Both the position numbers and the translations under genes were made by a program. Positions 50,263 through 59,827 of a DNA stretch of 62,091 nt are shown piece after piece (the first letter of the stretch is position 1; each line of letters starts with the position of its first letter). The stretch spans positions 1-62,091 of the forward strand of contig JACKIG010000021.1 of assembly GCA_020638595.1 (NCBI GenBank). Direction: 5' to 3'. The stretch comes from Rhodospirillaceae bacterium. Its GTDB lineage: Bacteria > Pseudomonadota > Alphaproteobacteria > DSM-16000 > Inquilinaceae. A model generated the notes under the pieces. That model saw nothing but the letters and a program-made list of their open reading frames with translations. It did no database searches and had not been told where the DNA came from.

Positions 50263-50528
50263 TTCCCTGCTCCTGCAAAGTCGCCGATCACAGTACCATG
50301 CCGGGGCTGCGCGATGGGAACAGGACACCGTCGGCCCCGTGGCAATCCCGCGGGATGGCATTTTCGCCCCACACGAGAATTCATCGCAACGCAACTATTG
50401 AATTGATAACAACATCGCCCCGCTGTCGGACGTGTGACTTGCACGCAGCCTTGCAAAGACTGCAAGGTGGTCGGGAACGAGAACGGGCATAGACTCCGGC
50501 CTTAACAAAATCCCACCAGGTACCACTG

Positions 50529-52397
50529 ATGACCGACCTTCTGGACAGATCCCACCTCGGTGAGTGGGGTGCCACGACACGCGACCGCATCGTCGTCCGC
50601 TTCGCCGGGGATTCCGGCGACGGCATCCAGCTGCTGGGCACCGAGACCGCAAAGGCGACCGCCCTTTCCGGCCACGACCTGATGACGCTGCCGGACTTCC
50701 CGGCGGAGATCCGCGCCCCCGTGGGCACCACCTTCGGCGTCTCGGCCTATCAGATCCAGTTCGGCGGGCCGGAGATCCTGACGTCCGGCGATGCCGCCGA
50801 TGTGCTGGTCGCCTTCAACCCGGCCGCCCTGAAGACGAACCTGCACACGCTGCGCCCCGGGGGGCTGCTGATCGTCGACAAGGGCAGCCTGACCAAGCGC
50901 GGGCTGGAAAAGGCCGGCTATGCCGCCGACCCGACCGAGGACGGCAGCCTGGCGGGCTATCGCATGCTGCTGATCGACATCACCGGCCTGACCGCCGTGG
51001 CCGTTGCGGCCAGCGGCGTCGGCAAGAAACAGGCGGGCCAATCGAAGAACTTCTGGGCACTGGGGCTGGTGTTCTGGATGTTCGGCCACGACCGCGCCGC
51101 CACCCGCGGCTGGATCGAGGCGAAGTTCAAGAAGACGCCGGAAACCGCGGCCGCCAACACCGCGGCGCTGGACGCCGGCCACGCCTATGGCGAGACGGCG
51201 GAAATCGGCGCCGATATCGCGCTGCGGGCGGCCCCGGCCAAGCGGACGCCCGGCCTCTATCGGACCGTAACCGGAACGGATGCCATGGCGATGGGCCTGG
51301 CGGCGGTGGCGGCGTGTTCCGGCCTCAAGGTCAGCTATTGCACCTATCCGATCACCCCCGCGTCGGCCCTGCTGCACGTGCTGGCCAGGCTGCGCGGCCA
51401 GGGCGTCGTGACCTTCCAGGCGGAGGACGAGATCGCGGCCGTCTGCGCCGCGGTCGGCGCATCCTACGCCGGCGGGCTGGGCGTCACCGGATCGTCGGGC
51501 CCCGGCATGGCCTTGAAGGCCGAGGCCATGGGCCTGGCGGTGGCGGCGGAACTGCCGCTGATCGCCATCGACGTGCAGCGCGCCGGCCCGTCCACCGGCA
51601 TGCCGACCAAGGCCGAACAGGGCGACCTGACCATGGCCATCCACGGCCGGCACGGCGAGGCCCCATGCTGCGTGCTGGCACCGGCGACGCCGTCGGACTG
51701 TTTCGATGCGGCGATCGAGGCGGCGCGGATCGCCATCGGCCACATGACCCCGGTGATCATCCTGTCGGATGCCTACATCGCCAACGCGGCCGAGCCCTGG
51801 CGGGTGCCGGACGCCGACGCGCTGCCGGATATCACCCCGGTCTTCCGCACCGACCCCGCCGGGTTCCAACCCTTCCTGCGCGATGCCGAGACGCTGGCGC
51901 GCCCCTGGGTGCGCCCGGGCACGCCCGAGTTGGTCCACCGCATCGGCGGGCTGGAACGGTCGGCCGACACCGGCCACATCTCGTACGATCCGGCCAACCA
52001 CGACCGGATGACCCGCCTCCGGGACGAGAAGATCGCCCGCATCGCCGAGACCGCACCCCCCGCCCGCATAGAGGAGGGGCCGGAAAGCGGGGACATCCTG
52101 GTGGTCGGCTGGGGGTCGACCTATGGCCCGCTGAAATCCGCCACCCGGCGCGTGCGCGCCCGCGGTCACGCCGTCGGCCACCTGCATTTGCGCATGCTGT
52201 GGCCGTTGCCGCGCGGGCTGGAGGACATCCTGCGCAGCTTCAAGCGCATCGTCGTGGCCGAAATGAATTCCGGCCAGCTGAGAGAGATCATCCGCGCCCG
52301 CTTCCTGCTGCCGGCCGAAGGCTTCAACCAGGTGACAGGCCAGCCCCTGAAGTCCGGCGACGTCGAAGCCCATGTGCTGCGGATGCTGGAGGATTGA
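50529..52397 (+). CDS. korA: 2-oxoacid:ferredoxin oxidoreductase alpha/gamma subunit (KorA)
   Basis: 622 residues, the fused gamma-alpha form. The gamma part opens RIVVRFAGDSGDGIQLLGTE, and the alpha (Pyr) part begins about residue 240 with YPITPASALLHVLARL, VTGSSGPGMALKAEAMGLA, and ends LPLIAIDVQRAGPSTGMPTK. With KorB it oxidatively decarboxylates 2-oxoglutarate (or another 2-oxo acid) to acyl-CoA and reduces ferredoxin. It is the first gene of a two-gene operon. Confidence 0.93.
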   Translation: MTDLLDRSHLGEWGATTRDRIVVRFAGDSGDGIQLLGTETAKATALSGHDLMTLPDFPAEIRAPVGTTFGVSAYQIQFGGPEILTSGDAADVLVAFNPAALKTNLHTLRPGGLLIVDKGSLTKRGLEKAGYAADPTEDGSLAGYRMLLIDITGLTAVAVAASGVGKKQAGQSKNFWALGLVFWMFGHDRAATRGWIEAKFKKTPETAAANTAALDAGHAYGETAEIGADIALRAAPAKRTPGLYRTVTGTDAMAMGLAAVAACSGLKVSYCTYPITPASALLHVLARLRGQGVVTFQAEDEIAAVCAAVGASYAGGLGVTGSSGPGMALKAEAMGLAVAAELPLIAIDVQRAGPSTGMPTKAEQGDLTMAIHGRHGEAPCCVLAPATPSDCFDAAIEAARIAIGHMTPVIILSDAYIANAAEPWRVPDADALPDITPVFRTDPAGFQPFLRDAETLARPWVRPGTPELVHRIGGLERSADTGHISYDPANHDRMTRLRDEKIARIAETAPPARIEEGPESGDILVVGWGSTYGPLKSATRRVRARGHAVGHLHLRMLWPLPRGLEDILRSFKRIVVAEMNSGQLREIIRARFLLPAEGFNQVTGQPLKSGDVEAHVLRMLED

Positions 52398-52400
52398 CCG

Positions 52401-53393
52401 ATGGATGACGTCATTGCCCTTTCCCCCGCCAGCTTCACCACGGACCAGGAAGTCCGGTGGTGCCCCGGCTGCGGCGACTACGCCATCCTCAAAGGCGTGC
52501 GCAAGGCGCTGGCAGAGTTGGGCCGCCCGCCGCACGAGGTCGTCTTCGTGTCCGGCATCGGCTGTGCCGCGCGCTTCCCGTACTATGTGGAAAGCTACGG
52601 CTTCCACACCATCCACGGCCGGGCGGCCGCCGTCGCCACCGGCGTGAAGCTGGCCAGCCCGGACTTGGACGTCTACGTCGTCGGCGGCGACGGCGACTTC
52701 CTGTCCATCGGCGGCAACCATCTGGTGCACGTGCTGCGGCGCAACGTCGACGTCAACCTGATCCTGCTCAACAACGCCATCTATGGGCTGACCAAGGGCC
52801 AGGCATCGCCGACCACGCTGGTCGGCACGCCCACGGCATCGACGCCCGCGGGATCGGCCGACCAGCCGGTGAATGCCGCCCTGCTGGCCTTGGGGTCGGG
52901 CGGCCGCTTCGTCGCCCGCACGGTCGACACCATGCAGGACCACCTGCCCGACATGGTCAAGCGGGCCCACCAGCACAAAGGCGCCTCGCTGCTGGAGGTC
53001 TATCAGAACTGCATCGTCTACAACGACGACGCCTGGCACGGCCTGCACGAAAAGAAGACCGCGCGGGACATGACCATCCGCGTGGTCCACGGCCAGCCCC
53101 TGACCTACGGCGCGAACGGCGAGCATGGCCTTCGCTTCATCGCCGAGACGGGCCGCTTCGAGATCCTGAGCACCGCCGAGGCCGGCGACCGCATCACCGT
53201 GCATGACGAGCGCAACTTCGCCCTCGCCACCGCGCTGGCGCGGCTGCCTGCGCCCACGGTGCTGGGTGTCCTCTACTGCGACCCGGCGGAGGACTTCACC
53301 GCCGCGTGGGGCCATCGCGCCCCCTATCGGCCGCTGGCCCGGGATGCCTTGCAGACGCTGCTGACCGGCGAGAACACCTGGGTGGTGCGGTAG
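52401..53393 (+). CDS. korB: 2-oxoacid:ferredoxin oxidoreductase beta subunit (KorB)
   Basis: 330 residues. CPGCGDYAIL at the start, the TPP motif VVGGDGDFLSIGG then LLNNAIYGLTKGQASPTT, conserved in all KorB. No 4Fe-4S ferredoxin motif of its own, as usual for the two-subunit enzyme. It begins 3 bp after korA. In aerobic alphaproteobacteria this enzyme works next to or instead of the 2-oxoglutarate dehydrogenase complex. Confidence 0.93.
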   Translation: MDDVIALSPASFTTDQEVRWCPGCGDYAILKGVRKALAELGRPPHEVVFVSGIGCAARFPYYVESYGFHTIHGRAAAVATGVKLASPDLDVYVVGGDGDFLSIGGNHLVHVLRRNVDVNLILLNNAIYGLTKGQASPTTLVGTPTASTPAGSADQPVNAALLALGSGGRFVARTVDTMQDHLPDMVKRAHQHKGASLLEVYQNCIVYNDDAWHGLHEKKTARDMTIRVVHGQPLTYGANGEHGLRFIAETGRFEILSTAEAGDRITVHDERNFALATALARLPAPTVLGVLYCDPAEDFTAAWGHRAPYRPLARDALQTLLTGENTWVVR

Positions 53394-53628
53394 GGACGGC
53401 GAGCGGCGCCCGCGCGGACGACGCGACGACCGCGCGGGACTGCCGCGGCGTCTGACCCGGGCGCCCCGTCGTGGAAGCAAGACCGCACGTCCGGCCCGGG
53501 TTGCGGCGGAAAAGGATCGCTGCCGGGCCTACACGGCGCCGACCGACCCTCCTATAGTGGGGTACGCGGCAGCCCGTCCACGCGCGGTACGTGAGAGGCG
53601 GGCCGACCGCAGCCGGATGCCGCACGCA

Positions 53629-53639
53629 CCCCCCCCCCC
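53629..53639 (+). repeat. 11-base poly-C tract upstream of the VirD4-like gene
   Basis: A run of 11 C lies 40 bp before the chosen start of the coupling-protein-like gene; a second shorter run (7 C) follows at about 53653. Slippage here would alter the leader, or the reading frame if translation starts upstream. A TATAGT (53552-53557) before the run could be the -10 of the promoter. Confidence 0.8.
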
Positions 53640-53679
53640 GTGCCCGCAACTTCCCCCCCGCCACGGACGGATCCAGCCA

Positions 53680-55356
53680 ATGCCCCCGCGCGACGTTCCG
53701 CCCAAGATCGACGGCAACGGCCTCTTGGTCGGCTGGTCACTGGAACACGAACATTCCTGCGTCCCCACCGGCTTCTCGCTGGGGCCGGTCGAAAGCTGGG
53801 CCGACGACCGCTACCTGGACCCCATCCTGCACGACAACGACGGGCACCTGATGACGATCGCCCCCACGGGCACCGGCAAGGGGACGTCGTGCCTGATCCC
53901 GACGCTTCTGACCTATGACGGCCCGGTGATCGTCATCGACCCGAAGGGGGAGGCCCTGGCGGTGACGGCCCGGCGCCGGCGCGAGATGGGGCAGGATGTC
54001 CTGGTCCTCGACCCCTTCATGGTCACGGATGTGGCTGGGGCAGAGCGCATCTCGCTCAATCCGCTGCAACTGATCGAGCCGGGCAGCGAGACGCTGATGG
54101 ACGATGCGGCCATGGTCTGCGAGCTGTTGCAGCAGGGCCAGCTGTCGCCGAAGGACCCGTTCTGGGATGTCGCCGCCGAACAGGTCCTGACCGCCGTCAT
54201 CGCGGGCGTTGCCGCCACCGCCCTTCCGCGCCTGCGCGACCTTTCCACCGTGCGCACGCTGTTGAACGAGACGCCGGAAGCGCTGGCCGAGGCGTTCGAC
54301 CGCTTCCGCACGATACCGGAGGACCTGAAGCAGCCACTGCAAGCGCTGGTCGGGCCGAACGACAAGATGGCGGCCTCCATCCTGGCCGTTGCCCGCACGC
54401 ATGTGGGCTTCCTGCGCGGCGACACGGTTCTGGCGACGCTGGGGGCCGAAACCGGCCGCAAGCTGCCGCCGCTGGATATCGGGGCCATCACCGACAGCGT
54501 GCCGGTGTCGCTGTTCATCGTGCTGCCGCCGGACAAGCTGGCCAGCCACGGCAAGCTGCTGCGGCTGTGGGTCGGCACCCTGCTTGCCGCCGTGTTGCGC
54601 CGCAGGGTCCGCCCTGCCCGGCGCACGCTGTTCCTGCTGGACGAGGCCGCCCAGCTGGGCCCGCTGCGGCAGCTGAAGGAGGCGGTGACGCTGCTGCGCG
54701 GCTATGGCGTGCAGGTGTGGTCGTTCTGGCAGGACCTCAGCCAGTTGCAGGCCCGGTACCCGGCCGAATGGGAAAGCCTGTTCCACAACTGCTGGACCCA
54801 TCAGTTCTTCGGCGTCACCAACTGGCGCCTGGCCCGCAGCGTGGCGGACCTGACCGGCTTTGCGCAGCCGGACATGATCCTGGAACTGGACGCCGACGAG
54901 ATGCTGCTGTCGCTGAAAGGCGATTCCGCGGTGATCGCGCAGCGGCCGTACTACCGCACCGACACGCCCTATGCCGGCCTGTGGGACGAGAACCCCTTCT
55001 ACCTGGAGGCCGACCAGGCCGCAGAGACCGCGGAACGGCCGCAGCGGCGCTGGATCCGCCAGGACGCCGAGCTGCCGGAGCCGCCCCAGCCGACGGACGA
55101 CGCGGCACCGCAGGGCGACCCGGCGGGCGAGCTGCCCATTCCGCCGCCGGACTGGGTGGGGCTTGCCGGCCCCGTGGCGGAAAGGCTGGTCGACCGCATC
55201 CTGCGTCTGCGCGAAGCGACCGACGGCGTCATCGGCCTGTGGCCGCCGCCGGCCGAGATCGCGCACATCGCCACCGCCGTGGCGGCGGCCGCAACCCAGG
55301 TGGCCGCGATCGTCCCCACCGACGAACCCGTGGACCCGCCGGCCGCGGACGAATAG
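53680..55356 (+). CDS. soluble VirD4/TraG-like coupling ATPase
   Basis: 558 residues. Walker A IAPTGTGKGTS and Walker B TLFLLDEAAQLG are those of type IV secretion coupling proteins, with GPVIVIDPKGEALAVTARRR and SFWQDLSQLQARYP as further family blocks. It lacks the two N-terminal membrane helices of VirD4: the protein starts at about the point where the soluble domain begins. No relaxase, mating-pair or other type IV secretion genes are near. The C-terminal 100 residues are Pro/Ala-rich. ATG 53680 is chosen because upstream in-frame codons are low-complexity and include the poly-C tract. Function unknown: possibly a DNA-handling ATPase or part of a split system. Confidence 0.83.
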   Translation: MPPRDVPPKIDGNGLLVGWSLEHEHSCVPTGFSLGPVESWADDRYLDPILHDNDGHLMTIAPTGTGKGTSCLIPTLLTYDGPVIVIDPKGEALAVTARRRREMGQDVLVLDPFMVTDVAGAERISLNPLQLIEPGSETLMDDAAMVCELLQQGQLSPKDPFWDVAAEQVLTAVIAGVAATALPRLRDLSTVRTLLNETPEALAEAFDRFRTIPEDLKQPLQALVGPNDKMAASILAVARTHVGFLRGDTVLATLGAETGRKLPPLDIGAITDSVPVSLFIVLPPDKLASHGKLLRLWVGTLLAAVLRRRVRPARRTLFLLDEAAQLGPLRQLKEAVTLLRGYGVQVWSFWQDLSQLQARYPAEWESLFHNCWTHQFFGVTNWRLARSVADLTGFAQPDMILELDADEMLLSLKGDSAVIAQRPYYRTDTPYAGLWDENPFYLEADQAAETAERPQRRWIRQDAELPEPPQPTDDAAPQGDPAGELPIPPPDWVGLAGPVAERLVDRILRLREATDGVIGLWPPPAEIAHIATAVAAAATQVAAIVPTDEPVDPPAADE

Positions 55357-55587
55357 GCGACGCACGCCGCCGGCGGCGTTGACGGCCGCGCATTGGACCG
55401 CCGCCGGCAGCGTCCCTCCGCCCGGCCGAATTTCTCTCGGCGGTGACGGCCCCGCCCCGAATGAGGTTCGGAAAGCGCCCCGGCCTTCGAAAGCACCCTC
55501 GGCGGGCAATCGGATATCCCTTCCTCCGGCAGGACATGCCCCGCCAGCCCACCAACCGGGCCGGCGGACGGACAAGGAGGAAGCCCG

Positions 55588-56709
55588 ATGCGCATCGGTG
55601 TGCCGAAGGAAATCAAGCCGCAGGAATTCAGGGTGGGGCTGGTCCCCGCCAGCGTGCGCGAACTGGCGGCGCGCGGGCATGAGGTGGTGGTCGAAACCGG
55701 TGCCGCCGCCGGCATCGGCTTCACCGACGACGACTACCGCGCCGCCGGCGCCGACATCGCGGGTGTCGAGGACGTCTTCGCCACCGCCGACATGATCGTG
55801 AAGGTGAAGGAACCGCAAGCGGCCGAATGCGCGATGCTGCGCGACGGCCAGGTGCTGTTCACCTATCTGCACCTGGCGGCCGATCCGGCGCAGGCGGCAG
55901 GGCTGAAGCGGTCCGGCGCAATCGCCATCGCGTACGAGACCGTGACCGACGACAACGGCGGCCTGCCCCTGCTGGCGCCGATGAGCGAGGTCGCCGGCAA
56001 GATGTCGGTGCAGGTGGGCGCCCATTGCCTGGAGAAGGCGCAAGGCGGTCTGGGCCTGCTGATCGGCTCCGTCACCGGTGTGGAGGCGGCGTGCGTGACC
56101 GTGCTGGGCGGCGGTGTCGCCGGCAGCAATGCGGCGGAGATGGCCATCGGCCTGGGCGCCCGCGTCACCATCCTGGAAAGGTCGCTGGACCGGCTGCGCG
56201 CCCTGCACCAGCGCTTCGGCGAGCGCATCAACGCTGTCTATTCCACCGCCGAGGCGGTCGAGCGCTATGTACTGAACGCGGACCTTGTCATCGGCGCGGT
56301 GCTGATCCCCGGGGCCACCGCCCCGCGGCTGGTCGGGCGCGACATGGTCGCCGCGATGCGGCCGGGCGCGGTTCTGGTGGACATCGCCATCGACCAGGGC
56401 GGCTGCTTCGAAACCAGCCGGCCGACCACCCATGCCGAACCGACCTATGCGGTCGACGGGGTCGTCCACTACTGCGTCACCAACATGCCGGGCGCGGTGC
56501 CGCGCACCTCGGCCTTCGCACTGAACTACGCGGTACTGCCGCATGTCCTGGCACTCGCCAACAAGGGCTGGCGGCGGGCGCTGGCCGACGACCGGCACCT
56601 GCGCAGCGGCCTGAACGTGCAGGCCGGACGCATCACCCACCCCGCCGTCGCCGCCTCGCTGCACGAGACGGACGCGACCGCCCTGATGGAGAAGGAGATG
56701 GCGGCATGA
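55588..56709 (+). CDS. ald: alanine dehydrogenase
   Basis: 373 residues. The N-terminus MRIGVPKEIKPQEFRVGLVP, substrate-binding Lys in VKVKEPQ, catalytic His in YLHLAAD, and the NAD site VTVLGGGVAGSNAAEMAIGL are all typical. It interconverts L-alanine with pyruvate and ammonia. AAGGAGG precedes the ATG. Its stop overlaps the start of the aldehyde dehydrogenase (ATGA), and an aminotransferase follows; together they can run a pyruvate-linked amine catabolism in which Ald regenerates pyruvate from alanine. Confidence 0.95.
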   Translation: MRIGVPKEIKPQEFRVGLVPASVRELAARGHEVVVETGAAAGIGFTDDDYRAAGADIAGVEDVFATADMIVKVKEPQAAECAMLRDGQVLFTYLHLAADPAQAAGLKRSGAIAIAYETVTDDNGGLPLLAPMSEVAGKMSVQVGAHCLEKAQGGLGLLIGSVTGVEAACVTVLGGGVAGSNAAEMAIGLGARVTILERSLDRLRALHQRFGERINAVYSTAEAVERYVLNADLVIGAVLIPGATAPRLVGRDMVAAMRPGAVLVDIAIDQGGCFETSRPTTHAEPTYAVDGVVHYCVTNMPGAVPRTSAFALNYAVLPHVLALANKGWRRALADDRHLRSGLNVQAGRITHPAVAASLHETDATALMEKEMAA

Positions 56710-58202
56710 CCCTGGCAGCGATCACCGTGGCCAAGCGCAGCGCCGTTCCTCTCGAAGACAGCGGGCTGATGCGCGAACAGGCGTTCCTCGGCGGCCTCTG
56801 GACCGACGCCGCGGACGGCCGGACCATCGAGGTCACGGACCCCGCCACCGGCCGCGTCATCGGCACCATCCCGGCGCTGGGCAGCGCACAGATCGGGCAC
56901 GCGGTCGCCGCGGCGGCCGCGGCCTACCCGGCCTGGCGGGCGATGCTGGCCAAGGACCGGGCGGCGATCCTGCACCGCTGGGCCGACCTGATGCGCGAGG
57001 CCCGCGAGGACCTGGCCGTGCTGATGACGCTGGAGCAGGGCAAGCCCGTGGCCGAGAGCCGCGGCGAGATCGACTATGCGCTGGGCTTCCTCGACTGGTT
57101 CGCCGAAGAGGGGATGCGCATGTATGGCGAGACCATTCCGTCGCACCTGCCCGGGCGGCGGATGATGGTGACGCGCGAACCCGTGGGCGTCACCGCGGCC
57201 ATCACGCCGTGGAACTTCCCTTCCGCAATGATCACCCGCAAGGCCGGGGCGGCCCTGGCCGCCGGCTGCCCGATGATCGTGCGCCCGGCGACCGAGACGC
57301 CCTATTCCGCCCTGGCGCTCGCGGCACTGGCCGAACGCGCCGGGGTGCCGGCGGGCGTGTTCCAGGTAGTCACCGGATCGTCGCGGCTGATTGCCCGGGT
57401 GCTGTGCGACAGCCCGGTGGTGCGCAAGATCAGCTTCACCGGTTCGACCGAGGTCGGCCGGGCGCTGCTGGCCGAGAGTGCCGCCACGGTGAAGAAGGTG
57501 TCGATGGAACTGGGCGGCCACGCGCCGTTCATCGTCCTGCCCGACGCCGACCTGGAAAAGGCGGTGGCCGGCGCCATCGACGCCAAGTTCCAGACGACCG
57601 GGCAGGACTGCCTGGCCGCCAACCGCATCTACGTGCACGACGACCTGTACGGCGCCTTCGCCGCCCGCTTCGCCGCCGCCGCCCACGTGCTGAGGGTCGG
57701 CAACGGCCTGACACCGGGCGTGCAGCAGGGTCCGCTGATGAACGCGGCCGCCGTCGCCAAGTGCGAGGAGCATGTGGCCGATGCCCTGGCCAAGGGTGCG
57801 AAGCTGCTGGCCGGCGGCAAGCGCCACGCACTGGGCGGCCTGTTCTTCGAGCCGACGGTGCTGGGCGACGTGACGGAGGAGATGGCGATCGCGCGCGAGG
57901 AGACGTTCGGCCCCGTCGCCGCGCTGATGCGCTTTGCCGGAGAGGCCGAGGTCATCGCGCGGGCCAACGACACCATCTACGGCCTCGCCGCCTATCTCTA
58001 CGGCCGCGACATCGGCCGGCTGCTGCGCGTGGGCGAGGCGCTGGAATACGGGATGCTGGGGATCAACACGGCCAAGTTCACCGGCCCGTCGATCCCCTTC
58101 GGCGGCGTCAAGCAGTCCGGTCTCGGCCGCGAAGGCTCCCGCCACGGCCTCGATGACTATTCGGAGCTGAAATACACCTGCATCGGCGGCATCGACGACT
58201 GA
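56706..58202 (+). CDS. aldehyde dehydrogenase, succinate-semialdehyde dehydrogenase-like (GabD)
   Basis: 498 residues. ALDH catalytic elements: WNFPSAMITRKAGAALAAGC, KISFTGSTEVGRALL (cofactor), MELGGHAPFIV with the Glu, and TTGQDCLAANR with the nucleophilic Cys. The C-terminal SGLGREGSRHGLDDYSELKY and overall similarity fit the SSADH/GabD group. It would oxidise the semialdehyde made by the neighbouring aminotransferase. Start codon coupled to ald. Confidence 0.92.
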   Translation: MTLAAITVAKRSAVPLEDSGLMREQAFLGGLWTDAADGRTIEVTDPATGRVIGTIPALGSAQIGHAVAAAAAAYPAWRAMLAKDRAAILHRWADLMREAREDLAVLMTLEQGKPVAESRGEIDYALGFLDWFAEEGMRMYGETIPSHLPGRRMMVTREPVGVTAAITPWNFPSAMITRKAGAALAAGCPMIVRPATETPYSALALAALAERAGVPAGVFQVVTGSSRLIARVLCDSPVVRKISFTGSTEVGRALLAESAATVKKVSMELGGHAPFIVLPDADLEKAVAGAIDAKFQTTGQDCLAANRIYVHDDLYGAFAARFAAAAHVLRVGNGLTPGVQQGPLMNAAAVAKCEEHVADALAKGAKLLAGGKRHALGGLFFEPTVLGDVTEEMAIAREETFGPVAALMRFAGEAEVIARANDTIYGLAAYLYGRDIGRLLRVGEALEYGMLGINTAKFTGPSIPFGGVKQSGLGREGSRHGLDDYSELKYTCIGGIDD

Positions 58203-58232
58203 CGTCGCCTGTCCGCCCTGGGAGGATTTGCC

Positions 58233-59636
58233 ATGACCACCGATTTCGCCGCGCTGGAGGAGATGGACCGGCGCACCGTCCTGCACCCGTTCACGCCGCT
58301 GAAGGATTTTGCCGGCGGCCGCATGGCCCCGCGCATCGTCGAGACCGGCAAGGGCGTGCGCATCACCGACCACCGGGGCAAGGAGCTGATCGACGGCTTC
58401 GCCGGGCTCTACTGCGTCAATATCGGCTACGGCCGCAGCGAGGTGGCGGACGCGATTGCCGAGCAGGCGCGCAAGCTTGCCTACTACCACACCTATGCCG
58501 GCCATTCGAACGAGCCGGCCATTCGCCTGGCCGACCGGCTGGTGCGCATGGCGCCCGGCAAGATGAGCCGGGTGTTCTACGGCCTCTCCGGCTCCGACGC
58601 CAACGAGACCCAGGTCAAGCTGGTCTGGTACTACAACAACCTGCTGGGCCGGCCGGCGAAGAAGAAGATCATCGCCCGCCACCGCGGCTATCACGGCGGC
58701 TCGGTGATGTCGGGCAGCCTGACGGGCCTGCCGATCTTCCACGCCGCCTTCGACCTGCCGGTGGCGCCGGTGCGCCACACGACGACGCCGCACTACTATT
58801 GGGGGGCCGAGGCCGGCGAGAGCGAGCGCGACTTCTCCCGCCGCTGCGCCGCGGAGCTGGAGAGGATGATCCTGGACGAAGGACCGGACACCGTTGCCGC
58901 CTTCATCGGCGAGCCGGTGCTGGGCACGGGCGGCATCATTCCGCCCCCGGACGGATACTGGGAGGCGATCCAGGCGGTCTTGCGCAGATACGACGTGCTG
59001 CTGATCGCCGACGAGGTTGTGTGCGGTTTCGGCCGTCTCGGCTCGCCCTTCGGCAGCCACCACTACGGCATCGAACCCGACCTGGTGACGGTGGCCAAGG
59101 GCCTGACCAGCGCCTATGCACCGCTCAGCGCCGCGATCGTTTCGGAGACGGTGTGGACGGTGCTGGAGCAGGGGACGGACCGGCTCGGCCCCTTCGCCCA
59201 TGGCTATACCTACACTGCGCACCCCCTGGGGACGGCGGCCGCCATGGCCAACCTCGACATCGTCGAGCGCGAGGACCTGGCCGGCAACGCGCGGACCGTC
59301 GGCGCCTATCTGCAACAGCGCCTGCACGAGACCTTCGACGACCACCCGATGGTCGGCGAGGTCCGCGGCGTGGGCCTGCTGGCGGCGATCGAGTTCGTTG
59401 CCGACCGCGGGCGGAAGCAGCGCTTCGACCCGTCGCTGAAGGTCGGCGCCAAGATCTCCGCCGCCTGCGCCGAAGCCGGCCTGATCGCCCGCGCCCTGCC
59501 CCACGGCGACATCCTGGGCTTCGCCCCGCCGCTGGTGCTGACGACGGCCGATGTCGACGCCATCGTCGAGCGGACCAAGGGTGCCGTCGACGCCGTCACA
59601 GCCACGCTCGCGCGCGACGGCGCCCTGGCAGCGTAA
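58233..59636 (+). CDS. class III omega-aminotransferase (pyruvate-dependent amine type)
   Basis: 467 residues, PLP fold type I. VFYGLSGSDANETQVKLVWY is the family's substrate entry block, LLIADEVVCGFGRLG holds the PLP-contacting Asp, and VTVAKGLTSAYAPLSA the Schiff-base Lys. The length and the HPFTPLKDF opening fit the group acting on polyamines, beta-alanine, GABA or taurine with pyruvate as acceptor. GGAGG before the ATG. The operon with ald and an SSADH-like gene supports such a role; it may also link to the polyamine-type importer at 1799-6067, far away. Confidence 0.9.
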   Translation: MTTDFAALEEMDRRTVLHPFTPLKDFAGGRMAPRIVETGKGVRITDHRGKELIDGFAGLYCVNIGYGRSEVADAIAEQARKLAYYHTYAGHSNEPAIRLADRLVRMAPGKMSRVFYGLSGSDANETQVKLVWYYNNLLGRPAKKKIIARHRGYHGGSVMSGSLTGLPIFHAAFDLPVAPVRHTTTPHYYWGAEAGESERDFSRRCAAELERMILDEGPDTVAAFIGEPVLGTGGIIPPPDGYWEAIQAVLRRYDVLLIADEVVCGFGRLGSPFGSHHYGIEPDLVTVAKGLTSAYAPLSAAIVSETVWTVLEQGTDRLGPFAHGYTYTAHPLGTAAAMANLDIVEREDLAGNARTVGAYLQQRLHETFDDHPMVGEVRGVGLLAAIEFVADRGRKQRFDPSLKVGAKISAACAEAGLIARALPHGDILGFAPPLVLTTADVDAIVERTKGAVDAVTATLARDGALAA

Positions 59637-59653
59637 CACCTGGGTGCATGGCC

Positions 59654-59827
59654 GCGCGTGCGACCGTCCGACCATTCGCGTCCGGGTTTCGGGTGATCGG
59701 CCAGCATCTCGACACTTTGGCGAATGCGGATCGTCACCTGTGCGGCGGCGGTGACGTTGTCAAAGGCGATGTATGCTTGGATTTCCCGCAACCGCAGGAG
59801 GGCGCGCGGGGAAAAGACGACCCTCAT
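59654..59827 (-). pseudogene. RelE/ParE toxin, C-terminus lost
   Basis: The N-terminal 58 residues are a normal ParE: MRVVFSPRALLRLREIQAYI, then VTAAAQVTIRIRQSVEMLAD and PKPGREWSDGRTR. The family should continue with ELVVPGTPYLI...VRVLHGARR, but here the frame runs into the antisense of the aminotransferase 3' end (open to 59306). The conserved C-terminal part, needed for gyrase inhibition in ParE, is missing. The ATG overlaps the antitoxin stop (ATGA), as in an intact operon. It is judged inactive. Confidence 0.7.

Noticed and set aside
59306..59827. 173-residue open frame as a complete ParE toxin
   Set aside because: Only the first 58 residues look like ParE; the rest is antisense of the aminotransferase gene.
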